From Deltaproteobacteria bacterium (GTDB lineage: Bacteria > Desulfobacterota > Desulfobacteria > Desulfobacterales > ETH-SRB1), in contig JAJSZT010000001.1 of assembly GCA_030272815.1 (NCBI GenBank), positions 102,337 through 143,677 on the forward strand: 41,341 nt of DNA, given 5' to 3'. Both the position numbers and the translations under genes were made by a program. Below, piece by piece: positions 14,590-23,449 of the stretch. The notes beneath the pieces are model-generated. The model did no database searches. It saw only the letters and a list, made by a program, of their open reading frames with translations, and had not been told where the DNA came from. Position 1 is the stretch's first letter; each line of letters starts with the position of its first letter.

Positions 14590-14745
14590 TCAGCTCCATA
14601 TAACATGCTTTTTTTTAATGTCAACACAAATCAGCACCATATAAGACTTTTTTGATAATATTTAATGTTAACCTGTTATATGGTTATATCTGTAAGTAAA
14701 CTTTTTAAAAAAGTCTATGTTATATAAGCATGACAACTAAAATAA
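14590..14745 (-). promoter_or_regulatory. probable hup promoter region with four CATATAA/TTATATG-type motifs
   Basis: Upstream of hup (which reads leftward) are CCATATAACATG (near 14597), CCATATAAG (near 14638), TGTTATATGG (near 14674) and TGTTATATAAGCATG (near 14718), about 36-44 bases apart and in mixed orientation. They look like a repeated operator or overlapping -10 elements. T-runs and A-runs between them could bend the DNA. No regulator is identified. Confidence 0.4.
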
Positions 14746-14869
14746 AATTGTAAGCGTTCACAGAACATTGAAAATAGAAATTGGAAATTTGGCCTTCATG
14801 CTTTTGTACTGTTCTTTCTAATTTCAAGTTTCAAGCCGTGAACGGCTACTAAAATTGTAGAAAATAACT

Positions 14870-15054
14870 TAGGAACGGGGACAAAATAACTTTCCCAACT
14901 ATGCATCACAGCTTCAGGACACCTTTGCCCGATCTCAAATCACAAAAATATCAAAATAGCCCGCTATTCCATCAACTTTTGTGATTTGAGATCGAACAAA
15001 TTTGACCCAAATCTATGCGCCTACTTGGGGAAATTATTTCGTCCCCGTTCCTTA
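14870..15054. repeat. palindromic element E7, sharing the ftsY stop codon
   Basis: The arms TTAGGAACGGGGACAAAATA (14870) and, in reverse complement, TAAGGAACGGGGACGAAATA (ending 15054) are nearly identical. An inner palindrome CGATCTCAAATCACAAAA / TTTTGTGATTTGAGATCG (14930-14994) encloses the apex AATAG-CCCG-CTATT. The stop codon of ftsY (TAA on the minus strand, 15054-15052) is the first triplet of the element. A weaker complementary pair (AGCGTTCAC near 14753, GTGAACGGCT near 14838) flanks it on the left. Nothing else is seen in 14746-15051. Confidence 0.8.
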
Positions 15055-16041
15055 GAAAAGAGCGTCCACAAACTCTTTTGAATTAAAGCCTTGCAGGTCA
15101 TCTATGTTTTCGCCAATACCAATATACTTCAGTTGAATTTTGAGAGTGTTGCAAATACTTACAACAACCCCTCCTTTTGCAGTTCCATCAAGCTTTGTGA
15201 GCGCTATCCCTGTCACTCCAAGTGCATCATCAAACAGCTTTGCCTGTGACAAAGCATTTTGGCCTGTTGTTGCATCAAGAACTAAAAGGATTTCATGCGG
15301 TGCACCTGCCAGCTTTTTTGATATGATTCGTTTAATCTTTTTAAGTTCCTCCATAAGATTTACCTTGGTATGAAGCCTTCCTGCAGTATCTACAAGAACA
15401 ACATCCATACCTCTTGCAATAGCGGCTTCAATGCTGTCATAAGCTACAGAAGCAGGGTCAGCATTGTCCTTGTGCTTTACTATTTGAGCATCTGCTCTGT
15501 CAGCCCATATCACAAGCTGCTCAACAGCCGCAGCCCTGAAGGTATCGGCAGCAGCTATCAATACTTTCTTTCCTTCTGAGTTGAATTTTGCTGCAAGTTT
15601 TCCAATTGTGGTTGTTTTGCCGACACCATTTATACCAATTACCATTATTACTCTGGGCTTAGCAGAAGCAGCTTCGGGGATTTGCTTTGGTGTTTGTAGA
15701 TTGAGAAGTGAAAGCATTTCCTCTTTTAAGGCGTTCTTCAATTGGTTGGCGTCAGATATTTTAGAGGATTTTTTTGAAATTTTTTGAATAAGCTCCATTG
15801 AAGTCCGCACCCCAATGTCCGACGTTATCAGAAGCTCTTCTAATTCTTCTAATAAACTGTCGTCAATTTCTCTTTTCCCTATAAAGAGTTCATCTATGTC
15901 TGTTGAAAGAATTTCGCGGGTTTTGGAAAGACCTTTTTTTAAACGTTCAAAAAAAGATGTTTTTTCCGATGAGTCTGAATTATCCTGTTCTTCTTTTTTT
16001 TCATCTGAATGCTTTTTCTTTTTGAACCAGTTGAGCGCCAT
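15052..16041 (-). CDS. ftsY: signal recognition particle receptor FtsY
   Basis: FtsY is the GTPase receptor that docks SRP-ribosome complexes at the membrane. The 329-residue protein has a short charged N-terminal A domain (KKKHSDEKKEEQDNSD), an N-domain four-helix bundle, and the G domain with GINGVGKTTTIGKLA (G1), DTFRAAAVEQL, DTAGRLH and TKLDGTAKGG. The ending GIGENIDDLQGFNSKEFVDALF is typical. It lies 44 bases after smc and is very likely in one operon with it. The stop codon TAA is provided by the palindromic element E7. Confidence 0.97.
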   Translation of the reverse strand: MALNWFKKKKHSDEKKEEQDNSDSSEKTSFFERLKKGLSKTREILSTDIDELFIGKREIDDSLLEELEELLITSDIGVRTSMELIQKISKKSSKISDANQLKNALKEEMLSLLNLQTPKQIPEAASAKPRVIMVIGINGVGKTTTIGKLAAKFNSEGKKVLIAAADTFRAAAVEQLVIWADRADAQIVKHKDNADPASVAYDSIEAAIARGMDVVLVDTAGRLHTKVNLMEELKKIKRIISKKLAGAPHEILLVLDATTGQNALSQAKLFDDALGVTGIALTKLDGTAKGGVVVSICNTLKIQLKYIGIGENIDDLQGFNSKEFVDALF

Positions 16042-16085
16042 AACTCCCCTCAGTACGAATTTTATATTTCCGGCTGTTTGAAAAC

Positions 16086-19000
16086 TTAGGTTAACTCTAA
16101 ATTTACTGAAACTATCTTTGAAATCCCTTTTCTTTCCATGGTAATACCAAACAATGTGCCGGCAAATTCCATGCTTTTTTTATTATGAGTTATCATGATA
16201 ATTTGAGATTTTTCTCCTATAATTTTAAGCAAATTATTAAAGCGAAAAACATTGGCTTCATCAAGAGGAGCGTCTATTTCATCCATGATACAGAAAGATG
16301 CCGGCTTAATTAGAAATATTGAAAAGATAAAGGCAATTGCAGAAAGAGCTTTTTCTCCTCCTGAAAGAAGGCTCATTCTGGTCAGTTTTTTCCCGGGTGG
16401 ATGAATCATGAATTCTACGCCTGTTTCAAGAGGTTTGGCTGGTTCAGTTAAAACAAGTTGTGCCGTGCCTCCATCAAAAAGACGCTGAAAAACCTCGTTC
16501 AGCCTTTCATTAACCAGATCAAAGGTTTTTATAAATTTTTCCTGCGTGATTCGATTAATCTTTTTTATAACTTTATGGAGATCATCAAGAGCTTTAACAA
16601 GATCATCACGTTGCTCGGATAAGAAATCAAAGCGTTCTTTTAGCTGTTCATATTCCTTTATAGCGCCGAGATTTACATCGCTTATATTAGCGATTTTCAC
16701 CTTAAGTCTGGAAAGTTCAACTTCCATTTCATCTATTGACATATCTTGCTTTTCAGCCTTATTTCTTAATTCTGATCTCAGGTCGGAAAGCGAAATGCGA
16801 TAGGCTGATTCTAAGTGATTCGTAATATTTTCCCGTTTAATATGCCTTTGGGATCGTTCTATCTCAAGCAGGCGAATTTTCTGCAATGTCTTTTCACGTT
16901 CGTCTTGTATCTTTGTAATGACATTATCATTTTCTTTAAGGCTATCGTCAATAGCATGATAATCAGCCTCATTTCTTTCAAGTTCCTGTTCAAGGCGCGT
17001 CATATCATTATACATGACAGGAAGAGTTTTTTCATATTCTTGAATTTTCTGTTTTGAATTAGTTCTTTTTTGATGCTTCTTATTAATTTCCCCGGAAAGC
17101 TGTTTGAACTGCTTTATCCCTTCGTCTTTAAATTCTTCAAGTCGTTTTAATGTATTATAATTGTTTTCTATTCCGGCATTGAGAGCCGTCAGCTTGAGCT
17201 TAAGATCCATTATCCTTTGATTAAAATTTTCCATTTCATCAGAGGCGGAGCTGATTCTTTCTGAAGTTTCTGTGACTTTGTGCTGTTCGGTCTCAACTTC
17301 ATTGGTTATTTCTGCAAGTTCTTTGTCATACCTGGCCATCTCTTCATCAATATCAATCTCTTCTCCCATGAGATGTTCCTGCTCCAGGCTTGTTATTTCA
17401 AGGTGTTTGCGTGCGTACTTTTCATCTTCGTTTGCTTTATAAAGCCTTTTTTCTGCTTCGGTCTTGTTTTGGATTGTTTTATTTTTATTTTCTATCAGTT
17501 TTTGCAGCTTGCTTTCAATAAGGCGAACTTCGGATTCAAGTTCTTTTTTATCAAGACTGGTAGATTCCAGCTTTTTATTTATCCTTTTAATCAGGCCTTC
17601 AAGTTCTTTTAGTTCCTGTTTTTTTGCAAGAATACCTGATAAATTATCTTTGCTGCCGCCGATCATGATGCCTTGAGAAGAAATAATATCGCCGTTTTTT
17701 GTAACAATTGTTTGGCAATTGTCATTACTTTTATTTATCGTTATAGCTTCTGCTATATCAGTGGTAACGATTACATTTTCTAAAAAAGATTCTGCAATTT
17801 TTTCAAACCCTGGTTTTACTGCAATGTGTTTCAAAAGATATTTCTGTGTATTGGAATTTTCAGAAAGATTATATCCTGTGTTTTTAATGGATGAAACAGG
17901 AATGAATCCGCTACGGCCTGCACTATTGGACTGGAGATAGTTTATAGCGTCAAGTCCCGTTTTTTGATCCTTAACCAGTATGTACTGTAAGGATTCTCCA
18001 AGAGCAGCTTCCACCGCGGTTTCAAAAGAAGGCTCCGGTTCGATAATATCTGCCATTAAGCCAAGAATAGCATCATTTTCTAAGAAGCTGTTTGTAGTTT
18101 CTTTGTTTAAATATTTTTTCATTACAGCCTTGACGCCATCTTTATACCATTCAAAGTTATCGGCCATTTTCTTTAAAGCATTAAATTTCGATTTCAGCTT
18201 ATTTTTTTCAAGTTCAATTGTCTGGACGAGTTTAACCTTATTGCCAAGTTCCCTGCTTTTCCGCTCAAGTCCTTCCTGTTTGATTTCAATGCTTTCATTC
18301 AGACCATTTATTTCCAGTTTTAGTTCTTTCAGATGCTCTTTGGCTTTTATGGAATATTTTTGTGCTTCCTTTAACTTTTTCTTTGCTCTAACTTCTTCTT
18401 CATCTATTATTTTTAACCGTCTCTTTATGTTCTCCTTGTTGCTTGCCGCATTTTGATAGATGTTTTTGTATCGTGCTTCTTTGGCAACCAGCTCCATCAG
18501 ATGTGTTTTATAATTTTCGAGTCTCTTTATCAGCTCAGACAATTGATCTCTTGTTTTTTGCGATGCGGATCGTTCCTGCTCAAGACTTGATTCCACATCT
18601 GTTATATTGTCTTTAAGTTTTGCATTCTGGGTTTTTACTTGAGCAATCTCGGTGATAATGTTTTTGTTTTTTTCTTCTATTTCTTTTCTTGCAGCTTCAA
18701 GCCTTATGGCTTCGCTGGAAAAATTCTCCATCTCTCTGCGAAGATGTGTAAGGTCGTTTTCTATTCTGTCTATGCTTCGATGCATTTCGAATTTTTGAGA
18801 CTTTTGTTCCGAGATTTCCTGTTCTTTTTGTGAGAGTTGAAATTTTATATCTTCAACTGCAGCGTCAAGTTTTTTTATTTTGGATGTATGCTCTATGTCT
18901 GTATCATTAAGTTCTTTTAATAGAGACTCGGTTTGGCGGATTTGGTGAGAGTAATCATCAAAATTTGCAAGAGAAATCAGGATATCCAATTCTCTTATGC

Positions 19001-19670
19001 GCTTTTGATAATTTTTGTAGATTTCGGCTTTTTTAACCTGGCGTTTAAGGCCGGCCATCTGCTTTTGTATTTCATTAATTATATCATTTATGCGCAGAAG
19101 GTTCTGCTTTGTGGTCTGAACTTTGCTTAGAGCTTCTTTTTTTCGGTTTTTATATCTGGTAATTCCTGCGGCCTCCTCAATAAAAAACCTTCTTTCTTCA
19201 GGCCCTGCCTCAGTAATAGCTCCAATATTTCCCTGCTGAATTATTGAATATGATTTTGTTCCAAGGCCGCTTCCCAGGAAAATGTTATGTATATCCTTCA
19301 ATCGGCATGACTGCTTGTTGATGAAATATCCACTTTCACCAGAACGATAGAGCCGCCTGGTTAACATTATTTCAGTGAAGTCCTTTAATTCCTCCGGAGC
19401 AGTACCGTTGTCATTTAAAAGCGTTAAGCATACCTCGGCCATGTTAAGCGGTGGTTTCCCGTTAGAGCCGGAAAATATGATATCTTCCATCGCCTTGCCG
19501 CGAAGCTGCTTAACACTTTGTTCCCCCATAACCCATCTAAGCGCGTCAACAATATTGCTCTTGCCGCAACCGTTGGGTCCTACAACTGCGGAAATGCCGG
19601 CAGGAAATTCAATGCTGGATTTTTCAGAAAATGATTTAAATCCTGTAAGTTCCAGTTTTTTTAGTTTCAT
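16086..19670 (-). CDS. smc: chromosome segregation ATPase SMC
   Basis: The 1194-residue protein is a full-length SMC: an N-terminal ATP-binding half with GPNGCGKSNIVDALRW (Walker A, about 32-47), a coiled coil, a hinge at about 510-660 (LGLMADIIEPEPSFETAVEA, AGRSGFIPVSSI), a second coiled coil, and a C-terminal head with LLSGGEKALSAIAFIFSIF (signature) and the Walker B CIMDEIDAPLDEAN. SMC dimers with ScpAB extrude DNA loops and resolve chromosomes; the scp genes are not in this window. Start 19670 has a modest ribosome binding site (AAGAGGAT). ftsY follows, an arrangement common in bacteria. Confidence 0.97.
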   Translation of the reverse strand: MKLKKLELTGFKSFSEKSSIEFPAGISAVVGPNGCGKSNIVDALRWVMGEQSVKQLRGKAMEDIIFSGSNGKPPLNMAEVCLTLLNDNGTAPEELKDFTEIMLTRRLYRSGESGYFINKQSCRLKDIHNIFLGSGLGTKSYSIIQQGNIGAITEAGPEERRFFIEEAAGITRYKNRKKEALSKVQTTKQNLLRINDIINEIQKQMAGLKRQVKKAEIYKNYQKRIRELDILISLANFDDYSHQIRQTESLLKELNDTDIEHTSKIKKLDAAVEDIKFQLSQKEQEISEQKSQKFEMHRSIDRIENDLTHLRREMENFSSEAIRLEAARKEIEEKNKNIITEIAQVKTQNAKLKDNITDVESSLEQERSASQKTRDQLSELIKRLENYKTHLMELVAKEARYKNIYQNAASNKENIKRRLKIIDEEEVRAKKKLKEAQKYSIKAKEHLKELKLEINGLNESIEIKQEGLERKSRELGNKVKLVQTIELEKNKLKSKFNALKKMADNFEWYKDGVKAVMKKYLNKETTNSFLENDAILGLMADIIEPEPSFETAVEAALGESLQYILVKDQKTGLDAINYLQSNSAGRSGFIPVSSIKNTGYNLSENSNTQKYLLKHIAVKPGFEKIAESFLENVIVTTDIAEAITINKSNDNCQTIVTKNGDIISSQGIMIGGSKDNLSGILAKKQELKELEGLIKRINKKLESTSLDKKELESEVRLIESKLQKLIENKNKTIQNKTEAEKRLYKANEDEKYARKHLEITSLEQEHLMGEEIDIDEEMARYDKELAEITNEVETEQHKVTETSERISSASDEMENFNQRIMDLKLKLTALNAGIENNYNTLKRLEEFKDEGIKQFKQLSGEINKKHQKRTNSKQKIQEYEKTLPVMYNDMTRLEQELERNEADYHAIDDSLKENDNVITKIQDEREKTLQKIRLLEIERSQRHIKRENITNHLESAYRISLSDLRSELRNKAEKQDMSIDEMEVELSRLKVKIANISDVNLGAIKEYEQLKERFDFLSEQRDDLVKALDDLHKVIKKINRITQEKFIKTFDLVNERLNEVFQRLFDGGTAQLVLTEPAKPLETGVEFMIHPPGKKLTRMSLLSGGEKALSAIAFIFSIFLIKPASFCIMDEIDAPLDEANVFRFNNLLKIIGEKSQIIMITHNKKSMEFAGTLFGITMERKGISKIVSVNLELT

Positions 19671-19689
19671 ATAAGGATATCCTCTTATA

Positions 19690-19835
19690 TTGAGACCTTT
19701 GCAAAACGCCCCCTTTTGCCCAATTTCAGCGTCAGACTCAAATTTTAAGCCTCGAAATACTCAATGTATTCCTGCATTTAAAATTTTCGCCTTCCTTGAA
19801 CTTGAACAAAATTGAGCATTTTTCAAAGGTCTCAT
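19690..19835. repeat. palindromic element E8 upstream of smc
   Basis: The arms TGAGACCTTTGCAAAA (19691) and TTTTTCAAAGGTCTCA (ending 19834) are complementary. The interior (AATTTCAGCGTCAGACTCAA, then CTCGAAATACTCAATGTATT, then CGCCTTCCTTGAACTTGAAC) is the reverse-complement relative of the interiors of the elements at 21393 and 28728, although their arms are completely different. The apex is AATAC-TCAAT-GTATT. Confidence 0.8.
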
Positions 19836-19855
19836 ATTTTGTCCATATTATCTTA

Positions 19856-19947
19856 TCAGAAATTTACAACCTGAATTTTATGTAACATTAACCGGTTGCG
19901 GCTATATTTTCAAGAAGCTGAAGTGTTACGAATTTGTAAATTTCTGA
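19856..19947. repeat. nested palindrome in the smc / Trm112-like gap
   Basis: TCAGAAATTTACAA (19856-19869) is perfectly complementary to TTGTAAATTTCTGA (19934-19947). Inside, GTAACA and TGTTAC also pair. A solo copy of the same arm (TCAGAAATTTACAA) stands near 3269. Between this and 20242 I see no gene, only AT-rich sequence. Confidence 0.65.
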
Positions 19948-20241
19948 TTTTATATTTTTAGCAGGAAAATAGATGCTTGTAAAGGAAAAAACACAAGGTG
20001 AAGTATAATTTCGACTAATTGAATACAATATGTGGTGTGTTGTCTTTACAAACTCATTAACTATTTAATATTATTAAAGTTTTAGAAGCAAACCAGATAA
20101 ACGTAAGCTTCAGGGAGATAGCGTCGTGGCCCGCGCGAATCAATTCGCGACTTAAAAAATATGTATATCTTTCAAGACGACCCTCTTGCAGAGAATATTT
20201 TTTACACACAAGCGCAACTTTCACATTTCGGCCTTTAATAC

Positions 20242-20347
20242 TATAGACTTTCAGATAATCAATTTCACAAGGCCAGAAGGAGGAAAGCGTATTAGTTATA
20301 CGTCGACGACTGATAACACAGTAAAATTATTTATCTGAAAGTCTATA
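20242..20347. repeat. palindromic element E10 upstream of the Trm112-like gene
   Basis: TATAGACTTTCAGATAA (20242-20258) is perfectly complementary to TTATCTGAAAGTCTATA (20331-20347). The centre contains GTTATACGTCGACGACTGATAAC, itself roughly palindromic around GTCGAC. It lies 130 bases before the Trm112-like start codon, and the remaining bases show no clear promoter. Confidence 0.7.
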
Positions 20348-20478
20348 CGATAATATTATTAACTTGCAATTCAATACATAACACACTATTTGTTTCAATA
20401 CTGCATATTAATAAATGACAGGAAGAATAAAGCATATTTGTTTTATCTGCATTAACTATTAATACAAGGAAAGCAATC

Positions 20479-20658
20479 ATGGCGTTAAGTAAAGAACTTC
20501 TCGATATACTTGCATGTCCAAAGTGTAAAGGCGATATATATATTAACGATACAAATGACGGGCTTATATGTGATAATTGTAAACTTTTATACGAAATAAG
20601 AGATGATATCCCTATTATGCTCATTGATGAGGCAAAAAGCATTGATTCTTTAAAATGA
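20479..20658 (+). CDS. Trm112-family small zinc-ribbon-like protein
   Basis: This 59-residue protein reads MALSKELLDILACPKCKGDI, then DNGLICDNCKLLYEIRDDIP-like sequence (seen here as DTNDGLICDNCKLLYEIRDD), then PIMLIDEAKSID. The two CxxC pairs (CPKC, CDNC) and the DIPIML motif are the hallmarks of bacterial Trm112-like proteins (PF03966), which in eukaryotes and archaea activate methyltransferases. The role in bacteria is uncertain. AAGGAAAG precedes the ATG. Its TGA overlaps the start of the DUF4416 gene by 4 bases, so the two are translationally coupled. The gene is easily missed because of its length. Confidence 0.9.
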   Translation: MALSKELLDILACPKCKGDIYINDTNDGLICDNCKLLYEIRDDIPIMLIDEAKSIDSLK

Positions 20659-21266
20659 GTATACCCCAAAGCCCTAAACCTGCTAAACTTGTTGTAGGGC
20701 TCTTTATGAAGGAAAAGAGCCTTATTGTTCCGGTTGTAACGGAACTTGTTGAAAAAATTGGCTCTATTGACATGGTTAGTCAGTGGCTGCCCTTTAACTA
20801 TACCAGCTATTACGAACCTGAAATGGGTTCCCCACTTTTCAGACGAGTTCTTGCATTTAAATCTCTCGTTGAACAGAGTTCTCTGCCGGAAATAAAAATC
20901 ATTACAAACAAAATCGAAAAAAAATATTCAAAAAACGATAAGCGTCTGGTCAACATTGATCCAGGCTATATGCTTCACGAACGTTTTGTTCTCGCAACCG
21001 GCAAAAACTATACACACAGAATCTACATAGGTATGGGTATCTATGCCGATCTTACCCTGATCTATCAAAAAGGATCATTTAAAAAATTATCATGGACATA
21101 CCCTGACTATACTGAAAAAAACATGCTTACTTATCTTGAAATGGTGCGAAATAAATATGCCGTTGATTTAAAAATGCCAAGCGAAGCTAAGGCAGTGAGT
21201 AGAAATAAATTGTACAATATTGCGAAAAATTTTGTTTTGTCTTCAAGGCGCGAGGAGGGCGCATAA
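20655..21266 (+). CDS. DUF4416 family protein with an element-encoded C-terminal tail
   Basis: The 203-residue protein matches DUF4416: LVVGLFMKEKSLIVPVVTEL at the N-terminus, FNYTSYYEPEMGSPLFRRVL, NIDPGYMLHERFVLATGKNY, THRIYIGMGIYADLTLIYQKG and SWTYPDYTEKNMLTYLEMVR. The family is found mostly in Desulfobacterota and relatives and has no assigned function. From about residue 178 the codons lie inside the palindromic element E11, so the last ~26 residues (ending LSSRREEGA) are encoded by the repeat. The usual family length is near 180 residues (from memory). It overlaps the Trm112-like gene by 4 bases and precedes yicC. Confidence 0.85.
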   Translation: MSIPQSPKPAKLVVGLFMKEKSLIVPVVTELVEKIGSIDMVSQWLPFNYTSYYEPEMGSPLFRRVLAFKSLVEQSSLPEIKIITNKIEKKYSKNDKRLVNIDPGYMLHERFVLATGKNYTHRIYIGMGIYADLTLIYQKGSFKKLSWTYPDYTEKNMLTYLEMVRNKYAVDLKMPSEAKAVSRNKLYNIAKNFVLSSRREEGA

Positions 21267-21347
21267 TGAATTATGCAACCAACAAGCAACGCAGAAGACG
21301 GAACAAAAGGCAAGCAAGATGTGCAAGTTATTTTTACTTACTGCCTA
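21188..21347. repeat. palindromic element E11 overlapping the 3' end of the DUF4416 gene
   Basis: TAAGGCAGTGAGTAGAAATA (21188) is complementary, with a few mismatches, to the sequence ending at 21347 (reverse complement TAGGCAGTAAGTAAAAATAA). The apex is GCATAA-TGAA-TTATGC. The flanks AAGGCGCGAGGAGGGCG and CAAGCAACGCAG are also found, in reverse complement, in E1 between mnmA and mtaB. The first 79 bases are translated as part of the DUF4416 gene. Confidence 0.75.
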
Positions 21348-21392
21348 AGTTCAATCCTGAATATCCTGTAAATCCTGTCAAAAAATAATATT

Positions 21393-21543
21393 TAGTGCCC
21401 GAACGAAAACTATAAAATTTTTTCAAGTTCAAGTTCAAGGAAGGCGCAAATTTTAACCGCAGGAATACATGGAGTATTTTGAGAATTAAAATTTAAGCCT
21501 GACGCAGAAATTGGGGAAATTAGCAGTTTTCGTTCAGGCACTA
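21393..21543. repeat. palindromic element E12, close copy of 28728-28872
   Basis: TAGTGCCCGAACGAAAACTA and the complementary AGTTTTCGTTCAGGCACTA form the arms. The interior contains CAAGTTCAAGGAAGGCGCAA, AGGAATACATGGAGTATTTT and GCCTGACGCAGAAATTGG. The apex is AATAC-ATGGA-GTATT. The copy at 28728 differs by small substitutions and a 6-base deletion. It ends 17 bases before the yicC start. The short stretch before it (21348-21392) contains ATCCTGTAAATCCTGTC, the motif seen at the ends of the ~400-bp repeats. Confidence 0.85.
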
Positions 21544-21560
21544 TTTAATAGGAGCAAAAA

Positions 21561-22442
21561 ATGATGAAGAGTATGACCGCATATGCTAGTTCGGAAAACA
21601 CAAAAGATCAATTAACTGTTTCAATAGAAATTCGCTCCTATAACAGCAGATATCTTGATATTTTTCTGCGAGCCCCTCATGGTTATCTTTGTCTGGAAGA
21701 TAAAATTAAAAGCATGATTTCTGATAACGTATCACGTGGCCGTATAGAAATTAAACTGCAGATAACAGATGATTCCGAAGACGCATATGGTTTTGATATA
21801 GATGAACCTAAAGCCTTGGCATACATTAATGTACTTTCCAAACTTAAAAACAAGTTCAATATAAACGCCGACATCTCCCTGGATCTTCTGGTGAACACAG
21901 GCGGAGTTATTAAGCCTGTTGAAACCAGCAAAGATATGGACATTTGTTGGGATAGTATAAAAACCCGCTTAAGCACAGCTCTTGATGACCTTAATGCTAT
22001 GAGGAAAAAGGAAGGAGATTTCATCGCTAAGGATTTTACCAATCGACTTGACTTTATTGAAAAAAGTATTGGTCGAATAAAAAAGGACTCCGGAAACTTA
22101 TTATCTCATTATCAGGAACGACTGAAGGAACGCATAGCTGCATTAACAAAAGGCCTGATTGATATCGACCCTGCAAGGATAGCACAGGAAGCAGCTTTTT
22201 TTGCAGATAGAAGCGACATCTCTGAAGAAATACTAAGAGTTGAAAGTCATATGAAAGAATTCAGGGCTATTATGGACTCTGAGGAATCCGCTGGAAGAAA
22301 GTTAAATTTTCTACTTCAGGAATTCAGCAGAGAATTTAACACAATGGGAGCAAAGGCAGGGAATTCAAATGTGTCACATACAATTGTAACCGTTAAATCT
22401 GAGCTTGAAAAAATACGAGAACAAGTACAAAATATCGAATAA
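21561..22442 (+). CDS. YicC/YloC family endoribonuclease
   Basis: The 293-residue protein has the YicC N-terminal domain (KSMTAYASSENTKDQLTVSI, EIRSYNSRYLDIFLRAP) and the C-terminal DUF1732 domain (RIAQEAAFFADRSDISEE, ILRVESHMKEF, GRKLNFLLQEFSREFNTMG, KAGNSNVSHTIVTVKSELEK). YicC proteins are RNases linked to stationary-phase and small-RNA turnover in E. coli. Start 21561 and the next codon (21564) are both ATG; AGGAG at 21550-21554 suits either. The next gene encodes a RemA-like protein, then gmk, an order common in Desulfobacterota and Firmicutes. Confidence 0.93.
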   Translation: MMKSMTAYASSENTKDQLTVSIEIRSYNSRYLDIFLRAPHGYLCLEDKIKSMISDNVSRGRIEIKLQITDDSEDAYGFDIDEPKALAYINVLSKLKNKFNINADISLDLLVNTGGVIKPVETSKDMDICWDSIKTRLSTALDDLNAMRKKEGDFIAKDFTNRLDFIEKSIGRIKKDSGNLLSHYQERLKERIAALTKGLIDIDPARIAQEAAFFADRSDISEEILRVESHMKEFRAIMDSEESAGRKLNFLLQEFSREFNTMGAKAGNSNVSHTIVTVKSELEKIREQVQNIE

Positions 22443-22549
22443 TAAAAGGCATCCTTCATTAATACCACCGGATTTCCCCTCAATGGTGGATAAAATGTTA
22501 ACCGCTTTTTACATATAAATAAAGGATACCTGGTAAAAAGGAAAGAAAT

Positions 22550-22810
22550 ATGAAACAGAAGTTGTTGAATATTGGTTTTGGAAGTACTGTAGTTGCTGAT
22601 CGAATTGTAGCCATTGTACAACCCAATTCTGCTCCAATGAAGCGCCTTAAAAATGAAGCAAAAGATAATAAACGTCTTGTAGATGCAACCCAGGGGCGTA
22701 AAACCCGTGCCATGATTATCATGGACAGTAATCATGTTGTCCTTTCAGCTATACAGGCAGAAACGATATCACAGCGTTATACTATCCTTAAGGATTCAGA
22801 CCTTGTATGA
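22550..22810 (+). CDS. RemA-like (DUF370) regulatory protein
   Basis: The 86-residue protein reads [20 protein letters not shown], then [20 protein letters not shown], then [20 protein letters not shown]. This is the conserved core of the DUF370/RemA family. In Bacillus RemA is a DNA-binding activator of biofilm genes that forms ring-like oligomers. The role outside Bacillus is unknown. AAAGGAAAG lies before the ATG. The stop codon overlaps the gmk start by 4 bases. Confidence 0.9.
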   Translation: MKQKLLNIGFGSTVVADRIVAIVQPNSAPMKRLKNEAKDNKRLVDATQGRKTRAMIIMDSNHVVLSAIQAETISQRYTILKDSDLV

Positions 22811-23439
22811 ATGATCAGGGAATTAGCCAGGCTTGTTCAAACCATAAAGAAAAGATTTGCTGTAATGGCAATCTTTTTATCATATCGGCTCCATCAGGAG
22901 CTGGTAAAACAACCCTTTGCAGAGCTGTTCTTGACCGGATTCCGAATATGCTTTATTCGGTATCATACACAACAAGAAAGCCCAGGAAGGGAGAACAGAA
23001 TGGAATCGACTATTACTTCATAACAGAAGATGATTTTAAAAATAGAATAAAAAACGGCAAATGGGCAGAGTGGGCAGAAGTTTATGGTAATTATTACGGC
23101 ACTTCATCAGAATTTATTGATACGAGTTTAGCCGCTGGGAGTGACATACTCCTTGACATTGATTTTCAGGGCACATTACAGATTCTTGATCGATACCATG
23201 ACAGTATAACTATCTTTATAATGCCACCCTCATTAGATATGCTTAAATTACGCCTCGAATCAAGAGGGACTGACAGCAAACATATCATCTCAAGGCGTAT
23301 CGATGCCGCAGAAAAAGAAATGAAAAACAAAGATTTTTACCGCCATGTAATTATCAATGACAAATTATCAGTTGCTCTTGCTGATCTGATATCCGTTATA
23401 GAGAAATACCGTACAGGGCAGAATAATAAATCCTTTTAA
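22807..23439 (+). CDS. gmk: guanylate kinase
   Basis: Gmk phosphorylates GMP to GDP with ATP. The 210-residue protein has the P-loop [16 protein letters not shown] (about residues 27-42) and the GMP-binding segment [20 protein letters not shown], then [12 protein letters not shown] and [29 protein letters not shown] is the lid and arginine region. It has an N-terminal extension of about 20 residues ([16 protein letters not shown]) compared with most family members. It is the last gene of the YicC-RemA-Gmk run. Confidence 0.96.
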   Translation: MNDQGISQACSNHKEKICCNGNLFIISAPSGAGKTTLCRAVLDRIPNMLYSVSYTTRKPRKGEQNGIDYYFITEDDFKNRIKNGKWAEWAEVYGNYYGTSSEFIDTSLAAGSDILLDIDFQGTLQILDRYHDSITIFIMPPSLDMLKLRLESRGTDSKHIISRRIDAAEKEMKNKDFYRHVIINDKLSVALADLISVIEKYRTGQNNKSF

Positions 23440-23449
23440 TCGTAATAGT

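Noticed and set aside
15140-19674. Many plus-strand open frames opposite ftsY and smc
   Set aside because: They are antisense shadows with low-complexity Ser/Phe-rich translations and no start signals.
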